NCBI RefSeq assembly: GCF_900292015.1
Contig: NZ_LR130759.1
Location: 2,418,001 to 2,482,000 of the forward strand
Origin: Mycobacterium basiliense
Lineage (GTDB): Bacteria; Actinomycetota; Actinomycetes; Mycobacteriales; Mycobacteriaceae
Direction: 5' to 3'
DNA length: 64,000 nt
Shown here: positions 8,913-21,500 of the stretch, in pieces
Layout of the letters: every line of letters begins with the position of its first letter
Numbering within the stretch: the stretch's first letter is position 1
Position numbers and translations under genes: made by a program
Notes under the pieces: generated by a model
Told to the model about the DNA's origin: nothing
Seen by the model: only the letters and a program-made list of their open reading frames with translations
Databases searched by the model: none

Positions 8913-9577
8913 GTTGCCAGTTCTCGTTTTTCGGCGACACACGCGTACTGCAGGAAAACTCCATCGGCGAAGTGGCCCAAGCTCAAAGCGATGAACAACG
9001 CGCCGAAAGGCCCCAAGAAGGGATTGATGCCTTTGATGCGCCGCATGGAATAGCCCGCGTCCTCGAACATCCGCACCATGCTGCTGCGCGTGAAGAAGCG
9101 CAGATGTGTGCGGTCGAAGATGCCAAAGTCCTCCTGCGGGAAGTCTCTTCGGAATACCACCTTGCCCAGCGCGGGCAAGTAGCGGATGTTCGGAATCGAG
9201 GCAACTACAACACCGCGAGGGTTGAGCTTGCACCTAACCCTAGTGAGGGTGTCACGCGGATCCACCAAGTGCTCTAGCACGTCGTTGCAGATCACTGCGT
9301 CAAAGTAGTCGTCGGGTAACTCGGCGATCCGCTGGTTCGCGTCACCGGCCAGGACATGATCAAGGATGCCGCCGGCGCGCTGTGCGGCTTCTTCGTTGTA
9401 CTCGATGCCCCAAACTTCCGCACCGGTGCTGTCCTTGATCGCGGCGCCGAATACGCCTTCGCCGCAACCGAGTTCGAGCACGCGCTGGGCGTCGGGGGGA
9501 ATGAAGCGCAACATCTCGGGCCGCTGGTGACCGTAATACTCGGTGACACTTTTTGATTCCGGCAATATGCGCATCAT
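8909..9577 (-). CDS. Class I SAM-dependent methyltransferase
   Basis: A 222-aa protein. SAM-binding motif I is RVLELGCGEGVFGAAI near residues 31-46, the acidic loop is VWGIEYNEEAA, and motif IV is FDAVICNDVLEHLVDP. The C-terminus carries a hydrophobic stretch (FGALFIALSLGHFADGVFL). Two ATGs stand at 9577 and 9574. It lies 53 bp downstream of pks5 on the same strand and shares long stretches with the product of 34953-35624, so the two are paralogues within one LOS locus. An O-methyltransferase acting on an LOS sugar is inferred; the substrate is not shown. Confidence 0.88.
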   Translation of the reverse strand: MMRILPESKSVTEYYGHQRPEMLRFIPPDAQRVLELGCGEGVFGAAIKDSTGAEVWGIEYNEEAAQRAGGILDHVLAGDANQRIAELPDDYFDAVICNDVLEHLVDPRDTLTRVRCKLNPRGVVVASIPNIRYLPALGKVVFRRDFPQEDFGIFDRTHLRFFTRSSMVRMFEDAGYSMRRIKGINPFLGPFGALFIALSLGHFADGVFLQYACVAEKRELAT

Positions 9578-9630
9578 CTATCCGTCCCGAAGCGCGAACA
9601 ACACCGAGTCGTAACTTATTTCGGCGACCA

Positions 9631-12600
9631 TCACGAAGACGTTGCGGCTTCTTCCGGCGCCAGCTGTGTAAACAGGTGGTCGGCCAAACCCCGCACCGTG
9701 GTGATGTCGGTGGAGCTGATCCGGATCCCCGTTTCCGATTGAACGCGGGTGCGCAGTTCCAGGTTGCCCAGTGAGTCCAGCCCGTACTCGGAGAGCTGGC
9801 GGTCGGGATCGATGGTGCGCCGCAGGATCAGGCTGACCTGTTCGGATACCAGTCGCCGCAGCTGGCCGGGCCACTCTTCCAACGGTAGGGTGGCCAGTTC
9901 CGCGCGGAACTTGCTGGTGCCCGAACGGCCCTGCTCCAAAGCCTTGAAGGCCTCGGCGAACCGACTCCGTTCTGCAAACGCAACCACCCACGGCGCTCCG
10001 ATGATCGGGGCGTAGCCGGTGTAGGTGCGGTTGTGGCGGAGCAGGGTTTGGAATGCGTGGGCGCCTTCGTCGGGGGCGATGGCGGCGTCGCTGCTTTCGG
10101 CGAGGGCGATGGCGCGTCCGATTTCGGCCCAGGGGCCCCAGGCGATGGCGGTGGCGGGCAGGTTTTGGGAGTGCCGCCAGTGGGTGAAGGCGTCGAGCCA
10201 GCTGTTGGCCGCGGCGTAGGCGCCTTGGCCGGGGGAGCCGAGGAGGGCTGCTGCTGAGGAGAAGGAGCAGAACCAGTCCAGGGGTTGGTCGGTGGTGGCG
10301 TGGTGGAGGTGCCAGGCACCGTAGACCTTGGGGGCCCAGTCGCGGTCGAGGAGTTCGTCGGTGATGTTGGTGAGGGTGGCGTCTTCGACTACGGCGGCGG
10401 CGTGGAGGACCCCGCGCAGGGGGAGTCCGGTGGCGGTGGCGTTGGCGACTAGTCGTGCTGCGGTGGCGGGGTGGGCGATGTCGCCGCATTCGACCACGAC
10501 ATCGGAGCCGATGGAGCGGATCAGTTCGATGGTTTCGAGGGCTTTTTGGCTGGGGGCTGATCGGGAGCTTAAGACGATGCGTCCGGCGCCGGCGGTAGCC
10601 ATTTTTTCGGCTAGGAAAAGTCCTAGTCCGCCGAGGCCGCCGGTGATCAGGTAGGAGCCGTCGGTGCGAAACACTGGGACCTGGTCGGGGGGCAGGACCA
10701 CTGCGCTGCTTCCGGTGCGGGGGATGTCGAGCAGTAGTTTGCCGGTGTGGTCGGCGGCGCCCATTACGCGTACGGCGGTGGCGGCATCGGCTAGGGGGTA
10801 GTGGGTGGTGTGGGGCATGGGGAGTAGCGCGTCGGCGGTGTGTTGGTAGACGGTGGTCAATAGTTGGCGGATCAGGTGGGGATGGGTGATCGACATCATC
10901 CCGAGGTCCACACCGTAGAAGGACAGGTTGCGCCGGAACGGGAACAGGCCCATTTTGGTGTCGCCGTAGATGTCGCGTTTGCCGATTTCGATGAACCGTC
11001 CGCCCCAGGCCAGCAATTCCAGTCCGGCGCGTTGGGCCGCACCGGTTAGGGAGTTGAGCACGATGTCTACCCCGTAGCCGTCGGTGTCGGCGCGGATGGC
11101 CTCGGCGAAGTCGATGCTGCGGGAGTCATAGACGTGTTCGATGCCCATGTCGTGGAGCAGTTGGCGGCGTTGGGGGCTGCCCGCGGTGGCATAGATGTCG
11201 GCTCCGGCCGCGCGCGCGATCGCGATCGCGGCCTGGCCGACCCCGCCGGTTCCGGAGTGGATGAGGACTTTATCGCCGGCGCGGATGCGGCCTAGGTCGT
11301 GCAGGCCGTACCAGGCGGTGGCGTGTGCGGTGGTCACCGCGGCCGCTTGCGCATCGCTAAGGCCGGCCGGGATCGGGGTGGCCAGTCTGGCATCACAGGT
11401 CACAAATGTGGCCCAGCAGCCGTGCGGCGACATCCCGCCGACCCGGTCACCGACGCGGTGGTCGCGGACATCGGGGCCCACCGCGGTGATGACCCCGGCG
11501 AAATCGGTGCCCAGCTGCGGCATCTGCCCATCGGGGGAGTTGTAGCGCCCGAAGGTGACCAACACATCGGCGAAGTTGATGCTCGAGGCACTCACGGCGA
11601 CTTCGATCTGACCCGGGCCCGGAGCGGGACGGTCAAAGGCCACAAATTCCATCGTCTGTAGATCACCGGGGGTGCGGATCTGTAACCGCATCCCCTCGCA
11701 GCCATGATCGACCACCGTGGTCTTGCGTTCTTCAGGACGCAACGGCATCGGCGATAACCGTGCGGTATACCACTGACCATGACGCCAGGCCGTCTCGTCT
11801 TCTTCTGAACCCGACAACAACTGACGCGCCACCTGCTCAACACCGGTGTGCTCATCAACATCAATATGAGTGGTATGCAAATGCGGATGCTCGGCACCAA
11901 TCACCCGCAACAACCCCCGCACCCCGGCCTGCTCCAAATTAGCGCTCTCACCCCCAAGCACCGTCTGCGCACCCCGAGTCAATACAAACAACCGCGGCGC
12001 CTCACCCGTCACCTCAGGCAACTCACGAACAACACGCACCAAATGCCGCACACACTCGACACCCTGGACGCCGCTGTTCTCGTCGCGAATGCCGTTGTCC
12101 GGCTTGACGAGGATGACCGCATTGTGGAACCCGCCGGCATTGAGCTGGCTTCGTAGCCGTTCGGCGCTGGCCGCATGATCGGCATCCTGGGTCCAGCTGA
12201 AGGTTGCGCACTGCACGTCGTGCAGCTTCAGCGCGTCAGTCAACTCTGTTGCCACCATTTCCGCGGCATCGGAGGTGTTGATCAGCAGCCACGCTCCGGT
12301 GTCTGCGGCGTCCAGTTCTGGCAGGTCTCGCTCTTGCCATTCGATGGTCAGCAGCCGCTCGTTCAGCACGCGATCACGGTTGCCGTCTTCGGAAACCCCG
12401 GTACCGAGCTGCAGGCCATGCACAGCCACCAGCACATTCCCGTGCTCATCCAGCACATCCAAGTCAGCCTCGACCGCGGCCGTGTCAGCGTTGGTTATCC
12501 GCGCATAGCAGTAGTGAGCGTTGCGGGTGGACGCGTGGGCACGGATCCGACGGACGCCCAGCGGCAACATCAGGCCGCCGTTACCGGCCACCTGGACATC

Positions 12601-15600
12601 GGGGTGGGCACCGACGGCCTGGAAACAGGCATCCAGTAGCGCAGGGTGAATTGCGTAGGCGCGCTGTTGCGACCGCATTGCACCGGGCAGCGCGACCTCG
12701 GCCAGCACCGAGCTAACCGCCCCATCCGCGATGTGCGCCGCCCCCAGACCGGTGAAGGCAGGGCCATATTGAACGCCGTGCTCGTCGAACCGCAGCCGCA
12801 GCTCTTCGCCGTCCTCGGTGCGCGCATGGGCGGCCACCAAACCCGGGATGTCGTAGGCCGGCGGTTGGTTCTCATCGTCGGTGGCGTGCAACACAGCCCC
12901 ACCACGCCGGACCGCGCTACCCTCCTGGAAGGTCTCCACCACGAAGTCGACAACACCCGGTGATTTCACCGACCCCACAGCCGACAAGGGAGTCTCTTCG
13001 TCCAGTAGCAGCATTTGCTCGAAGCGGACGTCGCGGACCTCAGCGGCGTCGCCGAGAATGGTGCGCGCGGCAGCAAGGGCCATTTCGCAGTATGCGGCCC
13101 CGGGAAGTGCAGGGGCACTGTGGATTTGGTGATCGGCCAACCACGGCAGCGCCTCCGTGCCGACGTTGGCTTGCCACACATGCCGCTCCGGTTCCTCCGG
13201 CAGCAGTACATGCGAGCCAAGCAGGGGGTGCACGACCACCGACGAGCCGCCTTGGGCTTGATGCTCCTGCCCGGCGGGGTTCAGCAACAATGATCGGTGC
13301 GTCCAAGCCGATAGCGGTGCGTCCACCAGCTGCCCGGTGGGGTAGAGCACGGAGAAATCCACCGCGGCACCGGCGCTGTGCAGATCCGCCAGCAGGCCGC
13401 GAAGCCCGTGTGGCAATGGCTGCTCGCGCCGCATGCCGGCCAAGGCGGCCGCGGGCATGTCGAGACTCTCGGCGGTCTTTTCGACCGCACGGGTCAATAG
13501 CGGGTGGGGTGCCAATTCGGCGAAGACTCGGAAGCCGTCCTCGAGCGCAGCTTGCACCGCGGCCCCGAACCGGACCGTGTGGCGCAAATTATCCACCCAG
13601 TAGCTGGCATCGCAGTACGGCTCCTCGCGGGGGTCGAACAGCGTTGCTGAGTAGTAGGGAACCTCCGGTGTGAGCGGCTCGATGTCGGACAGCACCTCGT
13701 ATAGGTCGTCGAGAATAGGGTCTACCTGCGGTGAGTGCGATGCGACGTCGACGGCCACCTCACGGGCCATTACCTCACGTTGTTCCCACGCCGCGACCAG
13801 CTCGCGAACCGTCTCGGTAGCACCGCCGATCACCGTGGATTGTGGCGACGCCACAACCGCCACCACGACGTCGTTGATGCCGCGACCCATCAGCTCCGAA
13901 AGCACCTGTGGAGCAGGCAATTCCACCGACGCCATGGCGCCGGAACCGGAGATACGGTTCATCAGCCGCGATCGCCGACAGATCACCTTCGCCCCGTCTT
14001 CCATGGACAGCGCGCCCGCGGCAACGGCCGCGGCAGACTCTCCGAGGGAGTGCCCGATGATCGCTCCGGGTTGCACCCCGTAAGACTTCATCGTGGCCGC
14101 CAGCGCCACCTGCACGGCGAACAGCGTCGGCTGCACCCGGTCGATGCCGGTCACTGTCTCCGCTGCGGTCATCGCTTCGGTCACCGAGAACCCGGACTCC
14201 CGGGCGATCAGCGGCTCCAGCTCGGCAATCGTCGCTGCGAAGACTGGCTCGTTGGCCAGCAGGTCCGCGCCCATCGCCGCCCATTGCGAGCCCTGGCCGG
14301 AAAATATCCATACCGGACCTCGGTCGTCCTGCCCGACGGCGGCTTGATAAGGAGTCTCGTCTTGGGCGATTTCACGCAAAGCCGCGGACAATTCCGCTGC
14401 GCCACGTGCCACTACAGCCGTGCGCACCGGTCGGTAACCCCGACGACGGGCGAGCGTGTAGGCCAGATCAGATACCGCCAACTCCGGCGCTTGCGCATCG
14501 ATCCAGTCCGCGAGCTGACCGGCGGTGACCCGTAGCCCTTCGGCGGATGTGGACGAGAGCACATAGATCAGGTCGCTGTCGCTGGCCGGCGTCGACGGCG
14601 CGTCGCTCGGGCAGGTCTCAGGTGCTTGTTCGACGATGGCGTGCACGTTCGTTCCGGAGATCCCATAGGACGACACCGCCGCCCGTCGCACCTCGTCGCC
14701 AGTCGACGGCCAAGGCGTCACCTCTCGTGGCACAAAGAGGCCAGTTTGAATTGCGGCCATCGCGTCAGGAAGGCGGGTGAAATGCAGGTTCCGCGGGATC
14801 ACGCCGTGCTGCAGGGCGAGAATCGCCTTCATCAGCCCCAGAGCGCCAGCACCCGCTTGCATGTGCCCGAAATTTGGTTTCGCAGAGGTCAGTGCGCAGG
14901 GGCGGTTGATGCCGTATACGTCAGCCAGACTTTCGAATTCAATCGGGTCACCTACGGGTGTGCCGGTGCCGTGCGCCTCAACCAAGCCGATGCTGCCGGG
15001 GTCCACGTCCGCAGCGGCCAGCGCCGCGCGGTAAACCGTGGATTGTGCTTCCGCCGAAGGCGTCGCGATGTTTACCGTGTGGCCGTCCTGGTTGGCGGCA
15101 GTGCCACGCAGCACGGCGAGGATCCGATCCCCGTCTCGTTGCGCGTCCGGTAGCCGCTTGAGCAGCAACACCACAGACCCTTCGCCGGACACGAACCCGT
15201 CTGCGGCGACATCGAATGCATGGCAATGTCCGGTGGGAGACAACATGTTTTGCGCGGATCCCGAGGCGAACCTGCGTGGCTCAAGCATCACGTAAACACC
15301 TGCTGCGAAAGCGAGATCGCTTTCCCCGTCGGTCAAGCTTCGGCAGGCCAGGTGGGTTGCGTACAAGCTGGAAGAACAAGCGGTGTCTACGGTGACGGCC
15401 GGCCCGTGCAGCCGCAGCGCATAGGAAATACGCCCCGATGCGAAGCAGCCATTGGTTCCGGTGTTGCCGTATGGCCCGTCGAAGGTGTTTGCGTCAACGT
15501 GTACGAATTGGTAGTCGCCGTGATTGAGTCCGACAAACACGCCAGTCAGCGACTCGGCCATCTTTTCCGGGGTCAGACCGCCGTGTTCCATAGCTTCCCA

Positions 15601-15915
15601 CGCGGTTTCCAGGAGCAATCGGTGCTGCGGATCGATCGCGGTGGCTTCCTTTTCGGTGATCCCGAAGAACTCCGGATCGAACTCGCCGACGTTGTCGAGG
15701 AAGGCGCCCCACTTGCACACCGTCCGGCCAGGCACGCCTGGCTCGGGGTCGTAGTACTCGTCGGCGTCCCAACGATCAGCGGGTATCTCGGTGACCATGT
15801 CGTCGCCCCGGAGCAACGCTTCCCACAGCTTTTCTGGGGAGCCGATACCACCGGGCAAGCGGCATGCCATGCCGATTACCGCGACGGGCGTCATACGTGG
15901 GTCGTTCACGGCCAC
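9631..15915 (-). CDS. pks5: Mas-type iterative polyketide synthase Pks5
   Basis: A 2,094-aa reducing type I PKS with one module. KS is at about 10-435 (active Cys180 in [10 protein letters not shown]); AT at about 545-845 (GHSLGES near 620); DH at about 890-1190 ([14 protein letters not shown], His near 930). ER is at about 1440-1760 ([14 protein letters not shown]); KR at about 1780-1985 ([15 protein letters not shown]); ACP ends the protein (GLDSLGNLE near 2047). Mas-like PKSs extend fatty acyl starters with methylmalonyl-CoA to make methyl-branched chains; Pks5 enzymes supply LOS acyl groups. Start is GTG 15915 with AAGGTGAT upstream. Residues about 1285-1968 are identical to the second PKS at 24309-30557. 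It diverges from fadD25. Confidence 0.95.
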   Translation of the reverse strand: MAVNDPRMTPVAVIGMACRLPGGIGSPEKLWEALLRGDDMVTEIPADRWDADEYYDPEPGVPGRTVCKWGAFLDNVGEFDPEFFGITEKEATAIDPQHRLLLETAWEAMEHGGLTPEKMAESLTGVFVGLNHGDYQFVHVDANTFDGPYGNTGTNGCFASGRISYALRLHGPAVTVDTACSSSLYATHLACRSLTDGESDLAFAAGVYVMLEPRRFASGSAQNMLSPTGHCHAFDVAADGFVSGEGSVVLLLKRLPDAQRDGDRILAVLRGTAANQDGHTVNIATPSAEAQSTVYRAALAAADVDPGSIGLVEAHGTGTPVGDPIEFESLADVYGINRPCALTSAKPNFGHMQAGAGALGLMKAILALQHGVIPRNLHFTRLPDAMAAIQTGLFVPREVTPWPSTGDEVRRAAVSSYGISGTNVHAIVEQAPETCPSDAPSTPASDSDLIYVLSSTSAEGLRVTAGQLADWIDAQAPELAVSDLAYTLARRRGYRPVRTAVVARGAAELSAALREIAQDETPYQAAVGQDDRGPVWIFSGQGSQWAAMGADLLANEPVFAATIAELEPLIARESGFSVTEAMTAAETVTGIDRVQPTLFAVQVALAATMKSYGVQPGAIIGHSLGESAAAVAAGALSMEDGAKVICRRSRLMNRISGSGAMASVELPAPQVLSELMGRGINDVVVAVVASPQSTVIGGATETVRELVAAWEQREVMAREVAVDVASHSPQVDPILDDLYEVLSDIEPLTPEVPYYSATLFDPREEPYCDASYWVDNLRHTVRFGAAVQAALEDGFRVFAELAPHPLLTRAVEKTAESLDMPAAALAGMRREQPLPHGLRGLLADLHSAGAAVDFSVLYPTGQLVDAPLSAWTHRSLLLNPAGQEHQAQGGSSVVVHPLLGSHVLLPEEPERHVWQANVGTEALPWLADHQIHSAPALPGAAYCEMALAAARTILGDAAEVRDVRFEQMLLLDEETPLSAVGSVKSPGVVDFVVETFQEGSAVRRGGAVLHATDDENQPPAYDIPGLVAAHARTEDGEELRLRFDEHGVQYGPAFTGLGAAHIADGAVSSVLAEVALPGAMRSQQRAYAIHPALLDACFQAVGAHPDVQVAGNGGLMLPLGVRRIRAHASTRNAHYCYARITNADTAAVEADLDVLDEHGNVLVAVHGLQLGTGVSEDGNRDRVLNERLLTIEWQERDLPELDAADTGAWLLINTSDAAEMVATELTDALKLHDVQCATFSWTQDADHAASAERLRSQLNAGGFHNAVILVKPDNGIRDENSGVQGVECVRHLVRVVRELPEVTGEAPRLFVLTRGAQTVLGGESANLEQAGVRGLLRVIGAEHPHLHTTHIDVDEHTGVEQVARQLLSGSEEDETAWRHGQWYTARLSPMPLRPEERKTTVVDHGCEGMRLQIRTPGDLQTMEFVAFDRPAPGPGQIEVAVSASSINFADVLVTFGRYNSPDGQMPQLGTDFAGVITAVGPDVRDHRVGDRVGGMSPHGCWATFVTCDARLATPIPAGLSDAQAAAVTTAHATAWYGLHDLGRIRAGDKVLIHSGTGGVGQAAIAIARAAGADIYATAGSPQRRQLLHDMGIEHVYDSRSIDFAEAIRADTDGYGVDIVLNSLTGAAQRAGLELLAWGGRFIEIGKRDIYGDTKMGLFPFRRNLSFYGVDLGMMSITHPHLIRQLLTTVYQHTADALLPMPHTTHYPLADAATAVRVMGAADHTGKLLLDIPRTGSSAVVLPPDQVPVFRTDGSYLITGGLGGLGLFLAEKMATAGAGRIVLSSRSAPSQKALETIELIRSIGSDVVVECGDIAHPATAARLVANATATGLPLRGVLHAAAVVEDATLTNITDELLDRDWAPKVYGAWHLHHATTDQPLDWFCSFSSAAALLGSPGQGAYAAANSWLDAFTHWRHSQNLPATAIAWGPWAEIGRAIALAESSDAAIAPDEGAHAFQTLLRHNRTYTGYAPIIGAPWVVAFAERSRFAEAFKALEQGRSGTSKFRAELATLPLEEWPGQLRRLVSEQVSLILRRTIDPDRQLSEYGLDSLGNLELRTRVQSETGIRISSTDITTVRGLADHLFTQLAPEEAATSS
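10013..12064. repeat. 2,052-bp direct repeat, copy 1 (pks5 ER-KR region)
   Basis: This block matches 24694-26745 at a constant offset of 14,681 bp. Comparison shows identical bases along the segments I checked, and all reading frames within translate identically. Identity stops abruptly: g10012 differs from a24693 and t12065 from a26746, with clear divergence beyond. It covers the DH-ER linker, ER and most of KR. Confidence 0.95.
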
Positions 15916-16346
15916 ATCACCTTCTTCTTTCCCCCTGCTTCAGGAGACCTCGTCGAATTATCGGTCCGAGCCGGGGGATGCCGCCGCACCGCACACCGAG
16001 CCACGGTCCCCCTTGCCGATTCCGACTTGTACATAGTCGAGTGATCAGCAGCGTAGCTTGTTGGCTCCGCGCGCGTGGAAAAATAGTGCGGACGTACAAA
16101 AAAATTCACACGCCCTGTTCACCTGGCGGCTGACCAGCAAGAACACTTCAACAGCTGGTTGTGTGATCCGGGCAATCCTATACCCTGCACATATAGATGA
16201 GGGCTAATCCTTGGCTTTCGGCGGGTAACGGTCCGATCTAGATCGGCCCTCGGGTAGCCGTTCGTATACGCAGCAGGTCGGGAGTGGCGGCGCGCGCTAC
16301 CGTTGTTTGGCGTTCTGCATCCGGGCTTCCGATGTAGGGTGAGCGC
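15916..16346. other. Divergent intergenic region between pks5 and fadD25
   Basis: This 431-bp region must hold promoters for both genes. Apart from the element at 16041-16106 it has an AT-richer stretch near 16175-16200 (contains TATACC and ATATAG) that could hold a fadD25 promoter. I see no further gene. Confidence 0.5.
16041..16106 (-). promoter_or_regulatory. Conserved upstream element of pks5
   Basis: Positions 16041-16097 align without gaps to 22626-22682 with 43 of 57 identical bases. The core GTGCGGACGTAC (16086-16097) plus an A-run is conserved exactly. Both copies lie upstream of minus-strand LOS genes, pks5 here and mmpL12 there. On the minus strand a possible -10 TACGCT aligns with TAGTCT in the other copy. 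A promoter or activator site is inferred. Confidence 0.55.
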
Positions 16347-18104
16347 GTGGTTGAGTCTTCGCTACCTGCCGTGCTGCGCGAGCGCGCCAGTCTGGTGCCA
16401 AACCAGACGGCGCTCACCTTCATCGACTACGAGCAGGATTGGGACGGCGTCGAAAAGACGCTGACATGGTCGCAGTTGTATCGCCAGATGCTGGGCGTTG
16501 CCGAACATCTCAAGGAACGCGCGTCAGCGGGCGATCGCGCTGTGATACTGGCGCCGCAGGGACTTGAATATATCGTCAGTTTCCTGGCCGCGTTGCAGGC
16601 CGGAATTATCCCCGTTCCGCTCTCGGTGCCGTATGGCGGTGTTCACGATGAGCGAACCGTTTCGGTGGTCGGTGATACATCTCCGGCCGTCATTCTCACG
16701 ACGTCGTCGGTGATCAACTACGTCGGCGGGTACGGGGAGGCGCAGCCTGGAAAGCCGGCGCCGTCGATAATCGAAGTTGATTTGTTGGACCTGGATTCCC
16801 GGAAGGGCTCGTCCAGTCGGCCCGGCCTGCGGGCACCAGCCGATGACGGATCCAATCCTATTTATTTGCAATACACTTCGGGATCCACGCGGATGCCTGC
16901 GGGGGTCATGGTTACCAACAGGAATCTGTTCGCCAACTTCGAGCAGATCATGGATGCCTACTACCGGGCCTTCGGGAATGTCGCCCCGCCGGACACCACC
17001 GTGGTGTCGTGGCTTCCGTTTTATCACGACATGGGATTTATTCTGGGAATCGTATTTCCGGTACTTGCGGGCGTCCCCGCCGTATTGACCAGTCCGATTG
17101 GGTTCTTGCAGCGACCAGCGCGGTGGATGCAATTATTGGCAAGCAACACGCGCGCATATACTGCGGCGCCAAATTTCGCGTTTGATTTGGCATCGCGCAA
17201 GACGACGGACGAGGATATGGCCGGGTTGGACCTCGGCGGAGTGCTGCATATTCTCAATGGAAGTGAGCGGGTGCAGCCGGTCAGCCTGAAGCGCTTCGCC
17301 GATCGATTCGCGCCCTTCAACCTTGACCCCGCGGTCATACGGCCTTCGTATGGGATGGCGGAAGCAACGGTGTATGTGGCAACCCGTGCCCCGGGCGAAC
17401 CGCCCAAAATTGTCTCATTCGACTCCGAGAAGCTTCCTGCCGGCGAGGCCAAGCAGTGTGCAAGCGGGACACCGCTGGTCAGCTACGGTGTGCCAGAGCA
17501 GCAGACGGTGCGGATCGTGGATCCAGACACCTCGCTCGAGTGTCCCGAGGGCTCGGTCGGTGAGATCTGGGTGCATGGGCGCAACGTGGGAATCGGCTAT
17601 TGGCAGCGGCCCGAAGTATCGGAAACCATATTCCGTGCCCAGATAGTCAATCCCTCGGAGGGCACACCCGTGGGGCCCTGGCTGCGAACCGGAGATTCGG
17701 GCTTCTTCTCGGACGGGGAACTCTTCATCATCGGCCGTATTAAGGATCTCTTGATTGTCTACGGCCGCAACCATTCTCCCGACGATATCGAAGCGACGAT
17801 CCAAGAGGTTACGCCAGGTCGATGTGCCGCCATAGCGGTTCCCGATCGGGGCGCAGGTGCTGAGAAGCTGGTCGCCATTATCGAGCTCAAGAAGCGAGAC
17901 GACTCGGAAGAAGACGCGGCCGACAGGCTGAGTGTCGTCAAACGTGAAGTCATCTCGGCGATATCGAAGTCGCACGGGCTGAGCGTGGCTGATCTGGTGC
18001 TGGTTTCGCCAGGATCCATTCCGATCACGACGAGCGGCAAGGTCAGACGAGCACAGTGTGTTGAGCTCTACAGACAGGACGAGTTCACTCGCCTGGACGC
18101 CTAG
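16347..18104 (+). CDS. fadD25: Fatty-acyl-AMP ligase FadD25
   Basis: A 585-aa adenylate-forming enzyme of the long-chain FAAL class that activates fatty acids as acyl-AMP and hands them to a PKS. The P-loop-like motif is [19 protein letters not shown], followed by [30 protein letters not shown] and LRTGDSGFF. The C-terminal domain has [18 protein letters not shown], and the catalytic Lys sits in [11 protein letters not shown]. The FAAL-type layout suits direct loading of Pks5. GTG 16347 is the start, and the family N-terminus begins there. It lies between pks5 and mmpL12 and is divergent from pks5, so its promoter must be in 15916-16346. Confidence 0.95.
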   Translation: MVESSLPAVLRERASLVPNQTALTFIDYEQDWDGVEKTLTWSQLYRQMLGVAEHLKERASAGDRAVILAPQGLEYIVSFLAALQAGIIPVPLSVPYGGVHDERTVSVVGDTSPAVILTTSSVINYVGGYGEAQPGKPAPSIIEVDLLDLDSRKGSSSRPGLRAPADDGSNPIYLQYTSGSTRMPAGVMVTNRNLFANFEQIMDAYYRAFGNVAPPDTTVVSWLPFYHDMGFILGIVFPVLAGVPAVLTSPIGFLQRPARWMQLLASNTRAYTAAPNFAFDLASRKTTDEDMAGLDLGGVLHILNGSERVQPVSLKRFADRFAPFNLDPAVIRPSYGMAEATVYVATRAPGEPPKIVSFDSEKLPAGEAKQCASGTPLVSYGVPEQQTVRIVDPDTSLECPEGSVGEIWVHGRNVGIGYWQRPEVSETIFRAQIVNPSEGTPVGPWLRTGDSGFFSDGELFIIGRIKDLLIVYGRNHSPDDIEATIQEVTPGRCAAIAVPDRGAGAEKLVAIIELKKRDDSEEDAADRLSVVKREVISAISKSHGLSVADLVLVSPGSIPITTSGKVRRAQCVELYRQDEFTRLDA

Positions 18105-18524
18105 CGCCGTTTCGGCTTCGACGTATGGCGGCAGGTAGCCCAGACTCGTTGCGAGTGATGTTGATTCGGTTCAAACGGTGGGATCGGCGAGTCGGCTTCC
18201 GCGACACGTAAATTAGGTACCGGACACGCCGGAGAACGTCGCCATGGTTAATGACTCGCATGCGGTCGCCATATTCGCCGAGACTGTCCGAAGGCTATCT
18301 GCTTCGTTGTCGACCTCTTGGATTGAATTATGCTGCGCAACAACGAGAGTCGTCTCGGGTGGTGAGCGGTCAACGGCTGGGTGATGATGGCGCTTCTGGA
18401 TGGTCGACCACCGGCCCGCTCTGGGTATCGGGCTCGAAGATCCGGTCCTGGCGCAGACCTCGCGAAGCGTTGTCGTGTGGTTGGTCAAGCAACGGGTGAT
18501 CTTCGCGCAAGTAGTGATTGGCTA
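18105..18524. other. Convergent intergenic region fadD25/mmpL12, no gene recognised
   Basis: 420 bp between the 3' ends of fadD25 and mmpL12. Short open frames here have no recognisable family, start context or codon pattern. I see no clear hairpin followed by a T-tract and no mobile-element ends. Confidence 0.5.
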
Positions 18525-21500
18525 CTAATTGACCAGCGCATCCGGTAGGTCGACGGGCGCGAAAAGCGGTAGCGAGTGGCAGCAGTCGTCGTCATCGGAC
18601 TTTCTACCAGCGCTTAGTTTGCCGTTGGCGTGGCCGTTGCCGTTGCCGTTGGTGGTGAGATGGCCGTTACCATTGCCGTTGGTGTGGCCGTGGCCGTTGC
18701 CGTTGCCGTTGGTCGTGAGATGGCCGTTGCCGTTGCCATTGCCGTTGGTGTGGCCATTGCCGTTGGTGTGGCCATTGCCGTTGGTGTGGCCGTTGCCGTT
18801 GGTGTGGCCGTTGCCGTTGGTGTGGCCGTTGCCGTTGGTGTGGCCGTTGCCGTTGGTGTGGCCGTTGCCGTTGGTGTGGCCGTTGCCGTTGGTGTGGCCG
18901 TTGCCGTTGGTGTGGCCGTTGCCGTTGGTGTGGCCGTTGCCGTGGGTGTGGCCGTTTCCGTTGCCGTTGGTGGCCGGTACGCGGAATTCCGTGGTGTCGG
19001 CCAGATTGAGCACCTGCGGTTTGGCCTCACCGGGATCTGACGCCGGTAGTGCCACCACAGCGAGGTCATCATCCGAGTGCTGTTTGTCGGTGCTGTCGCT
19101 TACATCATCGTGTGGTGGCCCGATCGGGACCACCTCACGTGGTAGCCGGATGGAGCCGAACAACGGCAGCGAGTGTTCCTCGAGATCGTTGTAGTCGCTG
19201 ATCGTCAGCGGGGGGATAACCGGTGTCCGTGGTTTCTTTGCGACGGCTCTGGCGACCAGGTGGCCGCTGCCCTTAGCAGCAGCCAATGGCCGTTTGCCCG
19301 CTGTCGGCGGCGTAGCGACCTTGGTGCCCAGCTTGACGTTTCGGATGCTCTTCACCCGGTCTAGCAGGTTGGGCTTGGGGGCGCGAGCCCGTTGGTACAC
19401 CCGGCGCCGAGTTGGGGTTGCTCCAAGCTTCGAAGGCCACCAGTTGGCCTGGCCCAGCATTGCAGCCATAGCAGGCACCGTAACGCTGCGCACCAGGAAG
19501 GTGTCGATCAGGATGCCGGCTCCGATGATGAATCCGGCTTCGACCATGGTGGCGATGCTGGCTGCCAGCAGGCCGAACATTGACGCAGCGAAGATGAGAC
19601 CCGCGGACGTGATGACGCCACCGGTTGAACCCACCGTACGAATAACGCCAACCCGCACACCGTGCGGTGACTCGTCACGGATACGGGAGATAAGCAGCAT
19701 GTTGTAGTCGGCGCCCACCGCTACCAGCAGGATGAAGGACAACCCGGGCAAGCTCCAGTGCAAGTCCTTGCCAAGTATCAATTGGAAGACGATGACACCA
19801 AGGCCCAATGCGGACAAGAACGAAACCAACACCGAGCCAATGAGATACAGCGGCGCCACGATCGCTCGCAGCAGAATAACGAGGATCAGGAATACGATGA
19901 GAATGGTCGCGAAAACGATGAATCGTATGTCGTGATTGTAGTAATCACGGGTGTCCCGCAGGCCGGTCGGAATCCCAGCCATCGATATCGTGGCGTCCGA
20001 CAACTCGGAGTTCGGCTTGGAATCGCGTGCTACGTCCAGGATCTCATTGACCTGATCCATGGCGGCCGTGGTGAAGGGGTTAAGAGCGCTTTGCACCAGG
20101 TACCGCGCCCCGTGACCGTCGGGCGAAATGAAAATCTGCGCAGCCTTTTTGAACTCATCGTTGGCAAGGGCCTCGGGTGGAATATTGAAGCCGGCCATTG
20201 AGGGCTTGTTCGCGTCATGCTTCATCTGCAATAGGAAGTCCGACGCCTCGTCGAGTCCGGAGCCCATCCGCTTGGTTTGTTTGACCAGCTCGTTCACGCC
20301 CTGGGCGATTGCGCGGCTGCCCTGCGCGAGAGCAGAAGCACCTCGCTGCATTTCGTTCAGCTGGTTCTGCATCCCGTCGATGGAGCGCAACAGGGTGACG
20401 GCTTGGTTGAGGTTCGTTTCCAGCTTCTCGATTGTTTGTGCGACGGTTTGGAATTCCTGTGTCTGCTGCAGGGTGCGGCCAAGTGCGGTGATGCTGTTGA
20501 GGCTCCCGCTGGTCTGGGCGTCGACCAGTGCTTTTAGCTGCGAACGCGAGGCCACGCAGGCTGGGTCGGCATTGCATTGCGGACTGGCGTTGAGGGCTGA
20601 AACGATCGGGCTAGCCCAGGCGACGGTATTGGATACGTCGACCATGTTGGAGGTGAGTGCACTACCGAGGGCACGCATCCGTCCGACGAGTTTGGCCGTT
20701 TGGTCCAAAGCGTTGAGCGTCTTGTCGCCGCCGATAAGTTTCTTCGTTGTTACTAGAAGGTCGACCAACGCGCCCGCGTTGGCAACCGACTCGGTGACCT
20801 CATCGCGAACCGCAGCGAGGGCGTCTGCCAGCTGATTAGAACCACTAGCCAATTGGTCTAGTTCGCCCCCGTGTTCCTCGATCGCAGAGGAAACCTCGTC
20901 AAGTTTGCCGCCAACCTCTCCGGCCTGATATGAGACCTTGGTTTGCTCCAGCGGCTCTCCGTTGGGCCTGGTCAAGCCGCGTATTGCCACGATGTTTGGC
21001 AGTTGGCTCACCCGGCTGACCATCAGTTCCAGGTCGGCGAGGGCACTTGGGCTTCGCAGGTCCCGCGGCGACTTAATGAACAACATCATCGGAGTCATCA
21101 TGTTCTGCGGGAAGTGGCGATCCATCGCGTCGTATCCGGCGACGCTATCGACGTCCTCGGGCAGTGCCTTGAGATCGTCGTAGTTGAAGCGCACCAGCAA
21201 CGTGCTGCTGGCCAAGATGGCGAGCACGATCAAGCTGGCCAGCAGATGGATCCTCGGCCGTCGCACAATGCGCGTTCCCAGGATCCGCCAAAAGCGATGG
21301 GTCAGGTCCCGGCGTGGCTTGATCCAGCCACGCCGTCCAATCAATACCAGGATGGCGGGCAGCAGGGTGATGGCGGCGATGAACGCGACAAGAATCGAGA
21401 TCGAAATCGCGGGTCCGATGCTGGCGAAAATAGCCAGCTTTGAAAAGACCATCGCCAGAAATGTGACGGCTACGGTGGCCGCTGACGCGGCGATCACCTT

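Noticed and set aside
9578-10489. Long Arg/Pro/His-rich frame overlapping the end of pks5 (and its copy at 24238-25170)
   Set aside because: It is a frameshifted reading of the PKS on the same strand. Composition is extreme and the PKS frame carries clear domains.
18213-18488. 91-aa minus-strand ORF between fadD25 and mmpL12
   Set aside because: No homology, no ribosome-binding site and a composition unlike coding sequence; left as intergenic.
18741-18956. CRISPR-like regular repeats
   Set aside because: Units are contiguous 18-bp in-frame coding repeats with no spacers and no cas genes.
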